64,000 bases of DNA. Source: Hysterium pulicare CBS 123377. Its lineage: Eukaryota; Ascomycota; Dothideomycetes; Hysteriales; Hysteriaceae. The translations under genes were made by a program, and so were the position numbers. Under the pieces are notes generated by a model. The model was given only the letters and a program-made list of their open reading frames with translations. It was not told the DNA's origin and made no database searches. This document shows positions 58,086 to 64,000 of the stretch, piece by piece. Each line of letters begins with the position of its first letter. Position 1 is the first letter of the stretch. Location: positions 1 to 64,000 of the forward strand of contig AJFK01000394.1 of the NCBI GenBank assembly GCA_000467715.1, written 5' to 3'.

Positions 58086-58955
58086 TTATTCTTCATCTGA
58101 ATCCTCATCCTTTAATATATCCGCACACTCTGCCCTCAACTCCGCTACCCCACCAATCCCCTTCCACTTATCTAACAGCCCCCTCACCTCCACCCAATCC
58201 TTCTCCGCTTCCTCCTCCCTCTCTTCCTCACACAAGAGCCTCAACCTCCTCGGCGTATCAAGAACCCATCTAACCGTCTCCTTCTCCCTCCTCTTCTTCG
58301 CATCCTCCTCCCCCTCCTCAATTTTCAGCGTTGGCTTCGGTTTTACAGTCCGATCATGCATACTGGCGGACAAACTCGCTGCTGTCTCCGCAATATGCGC
58401 AATAGCAGGAGAGAGTGTATGTGTGGTGGGGGCCAGGGGATCCATATTCGTACGCATTTTGCGGATTGTGTCGGTTGCGGAGATGAGTTTGGAGTAGTTG
58501 TCGTAGACAAGGGATTTGCGGTCAGAGTCGAGGTTTCTGATCTCTGTGCGGAATCATGATGTTGTCAGCCTGGAAGGTTTGGAGAACAGGGAGTTGATTG
58601 CGGGTTGCATACGAGATACCAGCCCGGCCTCTACTTTGATGACTCCTTGTAATCCGTGCGTGGAGAAGATGTCTTTGACATAGGCCTCTGCGTCGAAGCC
58701 ATCTTTGTCCAGCTCACTGATACCGTCGTCGTCCCCATCCGCGTCGGGCTTCAGTTGGGGTTGTTCCTGATTAGCATCTGCGGTCGTTCCCGTATCCTTG
58801 AGTCCATAGTAGTCTCGTAAGGCAGTGCGATTCCGTCGCGGTTTTATGGGTGTTCGCGAAGTGTTATTCGTTGTGTGGCTTGTGTCCAAGGAAGTGCGTG
58901 AGGATGAGGGCGAGCGGATCGAGACTGATGGACGGGGAGAGGCTATTGTTGACAT
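58086..58955 (-). CDS. VPS51: Vacuolar protein sorting-associated protein 51 (GARP complex subunit)
   Basis: Minus-strand exons 58955-58613 and 58543-58086 encode 266 residues. After a Ser-rich N-terminus come RRNRTALRDYYGLK (about 40-53), DKDGFDAEAYVKDIFSTHGL and VEAGLVSQIRNLDSDRKSLV, joined across the intron, then YDNYSKLISATDTIRKMRTNM, the coiled-coil core of Vps51 proteins. Vps51 is the small subunit of the GARP tether that recaptures endosome-derived vesicles at the trans-Golgi. The length matches fungal rather than animal Vps51. The gene diverges from RMI1, the two ATGs being 369 bp apart. Confidence 0.88.
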
Positions 58956-59324
58956 TGCCTATTGCGGGTGCAAGGCGAGTGACTTACGAAGTGACATCCG
59001 TAAATGCCCGCGGTATTGTAGGGACTTACGATATGTTGAGGGACGATGAAGATGTAGCTTGATGGTATTCATGGAATTCATGGAATTCATGGAAAGGGTT
59101 GATGGGGTTGCCAAGACATGCGGGTAGGGCTGACGTGGGCTTCTTTCGCTCCACGCCATCCTCCAGCATTCACTCATTCACCTATTCACCTAGCCTCCAA
59201 TGCGTACACATGCTCCATTCGTCTCACATCTCGACTATGGCCTCTGACTTCAAACATCCATTCGTTACACACGATATCCATCAAGAACTTCCAAAAGAGC
59301 GGAGATTCCTGCCGACTTCTCAAA
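58956..59324. promoter_or_regulatory. Divergent VPS51-RMI1 promoter region
   Basis: The only sequence between the two start codons. It contains the 9-bp tandem repeat at 59062-59097. No other element was recognised. Confidence 0.5.
59062..59097. repeat. 9-bp tandem repeat, about four units
   Basis: Units ATGGTATTC, ATGGAATTC, ATGGAATTC and ATGGAAAGG follow head to tail, the outer two imperfect. Confidence 0.85.
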
Positions 59325-60038
59325 ATGACCACCAACAACCAACAACTGGCCACAGATCTCACAACCCACCTCACCACCCGTAACCTCCCCCCGACAACCG
59401 CCTGGCTAACAGCCTTCCTCTCCTCCATTCGTCCCACAACCCCCCTCCCCGCTCTCCAAAGAACCGCCCTCTTCCGCATCCTGGCCTCCGACATCACAGT
59501 CACTACAACCCTGTCCAGCTCCGCCTCATCCTGTTTTCCACCCGATATTCACAATGCCGAGGCGATCAAGGAACGGAAACTAGCTGGCCCGGTTACAGTT
59601 CAAGTGCTGGATGTAGAGGATATTGGACATTCGCGCTGGAGTCAGCTTGAAGCGATAGAAGCGAAAGAGAGGGGAGAGGGTATGAAAGGTCGAGAGATAG
59701 TAAGAATTATCCCTGGGGAAGTGGATGCCAATGCCGATGCAGATTCCACTGCAAATCCCTCCAGTGGTCCGCACAAGTTGTGTTTGCAAGATGGCAAGGG
59801 GGCTAGAGTGTATGGTTTGGAGGTTATGGCGATTGAGGGAGTGGGCGTGGGGATGAATATTGGAGCAAAGTTAGTACTTAGGGATCTGGTTGTGGCGAGA
59901 GGGGTCTTGTTACTAGAACCGAGGTGTGTGACGGTATTGGGTGGGAAGATCGAGGGGTTGCATAGGGCTTGGAGGGAGGGAAGGAAGGAGAGGTTGAGGC
60001 TTGCGGCCGGCATGGGGGAGGAAGATGGGAATGGATGA
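59325..60038 (+). CDS. RMI1: RecQ-mediated genome instability protein 1
   Basis: A single exon of 237 residues from the ATG at 59325 (MTTNNQQLATDLTTHL). The frame is open 69 codons further upstream, but that sequence is not family-like and runs into the divergent promoter. The N-terminal helical part (TAWLTAFLSSIRPTTPLPAL, TALFRILASDIT) and the OB-fold part (GPVTVQVLDVEDIGHSRWSQ, LCLQDGKGARVYGLEVMAI, GMNIGAKLVLRDLVVARGVL) match Rmi1. It works with Sgs1/BLM helicase and Top3 to dissolve double Holliday junctions in the nucleus. Confidence 0.9.
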   Translation: MTTNNQQLATDLTTHLTTRNLPPTTAWLTAFLSSIRPTTPLPALQRTALFRILASDITVTTTLSSSASSCFPPDIHNAEAIKERKLAGPVTVQVLDVEDIGHSRWSQLEAIEAKERGEGMKGREIVRIIPGEVDANADADSTANPSSGPHKLCLQDGKGARVYGLEVMAIEGVGVGMNIGAKLVLRDLVVARGVLLLEPRCVTVLGGKIEGLHRAWREGRKERLRLAAGMGEEDGNG

Positions 60039-60343
60039 GTGGGGGAAAATGCATTGAATTGGACATTCATTCATTGCGGATGATGGTGAAGTTCTCTTCA
60101 AAGGGTTTGTGCTACCCCAGTAATCGACTACACTCTAATGCATAAAGACTGTTTCTTTGGGAGAAAGTTGTCTAAACCGGCACAACGACTGACTTTACGG
60201 CAGAAATAGAAAAACTTTTCAACTATTACAACGATATAGAGTCTCCCTTATCGGATCGAGGGATGGCAATCCAAACGCTCCGAGAAACCCAACACGCGAA
60301 CATTTGACCTTTCTATATGCCTGAAACTATCAAGCATGCAAAG
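60039..60343. other. Intergenic between convergent genes
   Basis: 3' ends of RMI1 and the amidase face each other. Nothing recognised. Confidence 0.5.
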
Positions 60344-62234
60344 CTAGTTCAACTGCCCGTTCCACCTATCCAGCCCCAGCCCACCAATCTCCCACGCTTT
60401 TGCCGCCTTATAAATACTCAACTCATCGAATCTCTGCCCAACGAGCTGCATACCCACAGGCAGCATACCTGGACCATCCGGAACTTTGCCCCAACCCGCA
60501 GGCATACTCAGGGCGGGATCTACATTGGCATTAGGATTGTTCATATGATACCCCGGTCATGGGTTATACTCACGTCCCGTCAAATTAAATTGACATGTAT
60601 TCAAGGTCGCGCCAATCGCTGGATCCATTTTTTCGCCTGTATTCATACCATACTCTGGATGTTTACTTCCAACTTTTGGATTCACAGGCGTCAACAAGAC
60701 ATCGAACTCCTTGAGAGCATCATCGTACGCTGCCCGTAATTGCTGTACATGCGTCATAGCTTTCGCAACTAACGAATTTATATCAGGTCGCTCGTTCAAG
60801 AAAGAAGAGTTGAAAACCATATTGACAACAGCGGGGTTATGCTTGTTCAAGGTATCGAATGCTGCTTGGTTGAAAGGGGGAGGAGAGATATCCGGCATCG
60901 GGTAGTTTAGGAAGGGCGCTGAAGCATTGCGAAGACCGTACGATCCGATACCGGGACGAGTTGCAATTGTCCAGATTGACGGACCGATCAGGTGGATGGG
61001 AATCGAGACTTCAGAGACTGAGGCACCTGTAGAACGGAATTGCTGGATTACGTCCTGGAAAACAGATTTAACTTCTTCACTGAGACCCATCACCTCTAAC
61101 GATTCTTTGATGACGCCGACGCGAAGGCCCCGACCAGCAGCACTGGGTGTCCATTCTCCTTTGTCCTCCTTAAACGAGATCCAAGAAGCCAAAAGAGCTA
61201 AATAATCCGGTACATGCTCTCGAAGTGGCGTCTCAGGAGTACAACGCGGATCGATACCATCATATCCAGCGAGAACTGAAAGGAGCGTCATGTTATCTTC
61301 CAGACTAGTAGTCATAGGTCCCGTATGATCAATCAATCCAAAGAGGCTGATAATCCCCGTATATGGCACCAGCCCATGCGTAGGCTTCAATCCATAAATG
61401 CCAGCATACGCACTGGGGATCCTGATACTACCGCCCTGATCACCTCCAATAGCCATGTCAGCGCCCTCTCCCAGCTCATCCTCGTCTAGCGAGAGATGTC
61501 TTCTCCTCCACGCCTTGACTTGATTCACAGCGACCGCGGCCGCACAACCGGAAGAGCTACCACCAGTCGTGTAGCCTTTCAGCCAAGCATTATGCACGGG
61601 GCCTGATGCGCCGGTGTAGGATAAGGGGGACATGGAAAAGTGCTCGCAATTGGCGGATCCCGCTATCGTGCCGCCTGATTGCAGAACTCTAGACACAACT
61701 ACCGCGTCGATTTTGGGGATTGGGTACTCGGATTTCCCGGTTAGTAGTTCTGGGAAGGTCCCGCCAGTTATTGGGACTCCAGCTATTGAAACATTATCTT
61801 TCACGGCTATGGTGCGGCCTTTTAGTCGGACGTCCTTGGGATGGGGGGATGTGATCGTAGTCTAATACAATATCAACTTGTTGAAGCTTTATAAGGCGCG
61901 GCTGATGGTAGTCACCGGATGACTCCACGTGTTTAGAGGATCATGCTTAGCTTTCCCCCATTTTCTGGGTAGAGTCTCAGGGTCTGGTAGGAGTCTTGGA
62001 TCGATGTATTCCGGGAGCGCTTCGATCTGCGATGTTGTTGCGTCGAGGCCGTTCAGGAGGTGAAGATAGTGCGATTCTTCTTCTTTGAGGATATTTATGT
62101 TGTGTTTGTTTGCTACTGCTTTAAGCTGCTCGGCGGTGACTGGCCGATGTTAGCAATAGGGTAAAGCATGTGATCGAGCTCTTGCGATTTTTTGTACCCG
62201 TTGGAGGTCCGGCACTGAGAAATACCACGGACAT
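60344..62234 (-). CDS. Amidase signature family protein
   Basis: Minus-strand exons 62234-62198, 62139-61916, 61861-60574 and 60519-60344 encode 574 residues. The Ser-cisSer-Lys machinery is visible: catalytic K108 (TIAVKDNVS), the Gly/Ser loop TTGGSSSGCAAAVAV (about 186-200) with the cis-Ser, and nucleophile S232 in GGDQGGSIRIPSAYAG. Amidase-family enzymes hydrolyse amide bonds of varied small molecules; the substrate is not evident. The first exon is only 37 nt (MSVVFLSAGPPT) and is chosen because its join gives TVTAEQLKAVANKHNI, the usual start of this subfamily; it is the least secure part. No signal peptide, so probably cytosolic. Confidence 0.88.
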
Positions 62235-62766
62235 GGTGGAAGTGTCGGTACAGAGTTCTTCAGAGAGGAAGCGGATGGAGGTTCAGTCAAACCGTCAAGG
62301 CGTTGGAGATCGTGCATGTTGTATTAATATGGCCGTTCACTTTATAAATGGGGACATCTCAAGAGATAACACTCCAACAGAAATTGTTGATGTTGGATGG
62401 ATGGAGTTCTGCGGTTTCGGAGACAATCGGCTGTTATCAGTCCCTATCATGGCTCGGAAGCTCCCCGAATTCCCACTTCTTGACCTATCTGGGCCGGATT
62501 AGGTAATTTGCAATGCCCGCTAACTTAGTCAGTCACCTAGAATAACTAGAGTTAAGAATTAGGGACTTTCGAAAAGACTTGTCTGCGCCTGTATCATTAC
62601 TACGAGTCTCCATAAGCTACTTAGACTCGGTGTCATGTTTGATATGAATGCGTTTTAGCCAAATTTTCGACTGTTCATCAACTCGCCTCAAGAGAGTCTG
62701 GGTCTATCAAGAAGCCTAAGAGTTAGGGAAGAAATAACATAAGATGGATAATTCCATACGCTAAAC
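62235..62766. other. Intergenic stretch
   Basis: Between the hexokinase stop and the amidase start, both on the minus strand. Nothing recognised. Confidence 0.5.
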
Positions 62767-63999
62767 TCAGAACCACTTGCCCTTCCCGCGGATCCCAATC
62801 ATGTCACCCTTCTGCATCTTCTCGACTGTCATAGCCGCTATGATAGCACTTCCGACTCCAGAGCCATCCTCAGCCGAGGTCATCGTAATAGGGTCCTCCT
62901 TCCTCCCACTGTCCCAGTCTAAAATGTCACCCAATGCTTTCGCCCATCTCCGCTTGAATTTGGGATGTTTGTTTGCTACAGAACCATCTGCAGCAATGTG
63001 GCCAGACTTGATCCCTTTCTTCGTGCAAATTGCGGCGACACCACAGGCACAAAGTCGTGCGCCGCGTACAGCGATAAGCTCAGCAAGTCGTCGGCAGAGT
63101 TCAATTTCCGGCTCGGTTGGCGTGATATTGAGAGTGTCCTTGAATAAATCGCGGGTCTTCTGTAATCGAGGAGATTCATCATCCTCGATGTTGGATAGAA
63201 AGCCCGTGTCTATCGAATAGCTTTCTCGAAGCTTTGAGGGGTCCTGTCCTTCGAAAATGAGAGTTTTGTCTAATAATTCGACGAGGACCAGGCGGAAGAT
63301 TTCTCCCAGATATAATCCGGCACTTAGCTTCTCGAATGTCTGCTCTCCTGGCCGTGGGGATTCACGATCAACTTGCTCGTCGTAAGGTGTTCGAGGTAGA
63401 ACTTGGTGGTCGTTGTCGAAGGCGCCATATTCACAGTTAATGGCCATTGGTAGATCTGTCGGAAGATCACCATCGGCTTTTGGTATTGAACCACAGTCCT
63501 CCATGTAAGCAGCATTGCACCCAGTGCCGAAAATGGCACCGATGATTGTGTCTGGGTCATTGTATGCAGAGGCGACCATGGCACCGACAGTGTCGTTCAC
63601 CAAGGCGATGAGCCGGATTGGGAGATTACGCTTTTCAATGGCATCGCGCACTTGGCTTGCCACATCTTCACCTTCCACGCCATTAATATCGAAGCCCTTA
63701 GTCCAAGTCTGCAAAACACCATGATCGATGTAGCCTTGAGTTGCAGGATACGAGAACGTAAAGCCAAAGGGGATAGGATTGTCTTTTGAGTACTTCTCCC
63801 CTAAATTTTGCTCTTCGATGAATTTCTGCAATGAGTTTGCTACGAAATTCCAAAGGTCTTCAGCATTTCCCTTCTTGATTTCCTCCGGAAGATGATATTG
63901 GGCTTGGGCAAGTTCGTGCTTGCCTCTGTCACCGTGCAGATCAACCTTGCAGACTCGAAGATTCGTACCTCCGAGATCCAGCGTCAGAAAAGTACCCTT
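62767..63999 (-). CDS. Hexokinase, C-terminal part (5' end beyond window)
   Basis: The frame runs open to the right edge, so about 410 C-terminal residues are seen and the start is outside. It phosphorylates hexoses with ATP in the first step of glycolysis. The sequence at the edge is the phosphate-1/ATP-binding motif LTLDLGGTNLRV. Then come the sugar-binding region FGFTFSYPATQGYIDHGVL, catalytic-region LIALVNDTVGAMVASAY, IFGTGCNAAYMEDCGSIPK, MAINCEYGAFDND, GLYLGEIFRLVLVELL and IAADGSVANKHPKFKRR, ending GKGKWF. All are typical of the active fungal hexokinases rather than the diverged catalytically inactive paralogues. No intron in this part. Confidence 0.93.
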   Translation of the reverse strand, partial: KGTFLTLDLGGTNLRVCKVDLHGDRGKHELAQAQYHLPEEIKKGNAEDLWNFVANSLQKFIEEQNLGEKYSKDNPIPFGFTFSYPATQGYIDHGVLQTWTKGFDINGVEGEDVASQVRDAIEKRNLPIRLIALVNDTVGAMVASAYNDPDTIIGAIFGTGCNAAYMEDCGSIPKADGDLPTDLPMAINCEYGAFDNDHQVLPRTPYDEQVDRESPRPGEQTFEKLSAGLYLGEIFRLVLVELLDKTLIFEGQDPSKLRESYSIDTGFLSNIEDDESPRLQKTRDLFKDTLNITPTEPEIELCRRLAELIAVRGARLCACGVAAICTKKGIKSGHIAADGSVANKHPKFKRRWAKALGDILDWDSGRKEDPITMTSAEDGSGVGSAIIAAMTVEKMQKGDMIGIRGKGKWF

Positions 64000-64000
64000 C

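Noticed and set aside
59186-60101. Several open frames antisense to RMI1
   Set aside because: They arise from the codon bias and Ser/Pro-rich complement of RMI1 and have no coding texture of their own.
1-64000. LTR-type or other virus-derived elements, DNA transposons, CRISPR arrays
   Set aside because: No reverse transcriptase, integrase, capsid or transposase motifs, no terminal repeats and no regular repeat-spacer array were seen on reading both strands.

Overview
The window comes from the nuclear genome of a filamentous ascomycete (Pezizomycotina). Genes are interrupted by short introns, mostly 43-70 nt, with GTAAGT-like donors and (C/T)AG acceptors. The gene content is typical of these fungi: CorA-like, MYND/DUF4470 and Clr5-domain proteins, a PTH11/rhodopsin-type membrane protein, P450s, and MFS and APC transporters. 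A Leotiomycete is my best guess, but that is inference from protein style, not a measured placement. Exon boundaries below were worked out by eye from reading frame, splice consensus and family resemblance.

Layout. 0.5-9.1 kb (+): CorA-like transporter, MYND-DUF4470 protein, large uncharacterised membrane protein. 9.6-11.4 kb (-): P450. 12.57 kb (+): intron-containing tRNA-Tyr with a T-run terminator. 13.3-14.7 kb (-): protein resembling only the C-terminal half of 2OG-Fe(II) oxygenase-family proteins. 15.2-16.0 kb (-): conserved-looking unknown. 16.3-21.1 kb: the SKI3 gene, cut in two by a 1.25-kb inversion so that its halves now diverge from one shared intergenic region. 21.4-21.9 kb (-): ribosome assembly factor Rsa3. 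22.4-31.5 kb: a graveyard resembling a decayed secondary-metabolism locus (MFS pump pseudogene, Zn-cluster regulator pseudogene, FAD-monooxygenase pseudogene) around one intact P450. 32.2-40.3 kb (+): secreted S41 peptidase, amino-acid permease, rhodopsin-like membrane protein. 40.6-43.5 kb (-): glyoxalase-like protein, formamidase, YbjQ/UPF0145 protein. 43.5-46.6 kb: gene-poor, with a frame-broken C2H2 zinc-finger relic. 46.7-53.4 kb: a Clr5 protein (+) and a four-domain RNA end-processing/repair protein (-). 54.4-56.1 kb (-): sugar/quinate-type MFS transporter. 58.1-60.0 kb: VPS51 (-) and RMI1 (+) diverging from a short shared promoter. 60.3-62.2 kb (-): amidase. 62.8 kb to the window end (-): hexokinase, 5' end outside the window.

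The two strongest leads are the SKI3 micro-inversion, which leaves two apparently open half-genes of a normally single-chain exosome cofactor, and the 1237-residue protein combining 2H phosphoesterase, EEP nuclease, poly(A)-polymerase-type nucleotidyltransferase and MJ1316/DUF504 domains, with every catalytic motif I looked for present. I saw no retrovirus-like or other virus-derived elements, no CRISPR arrays and no intact transposons.
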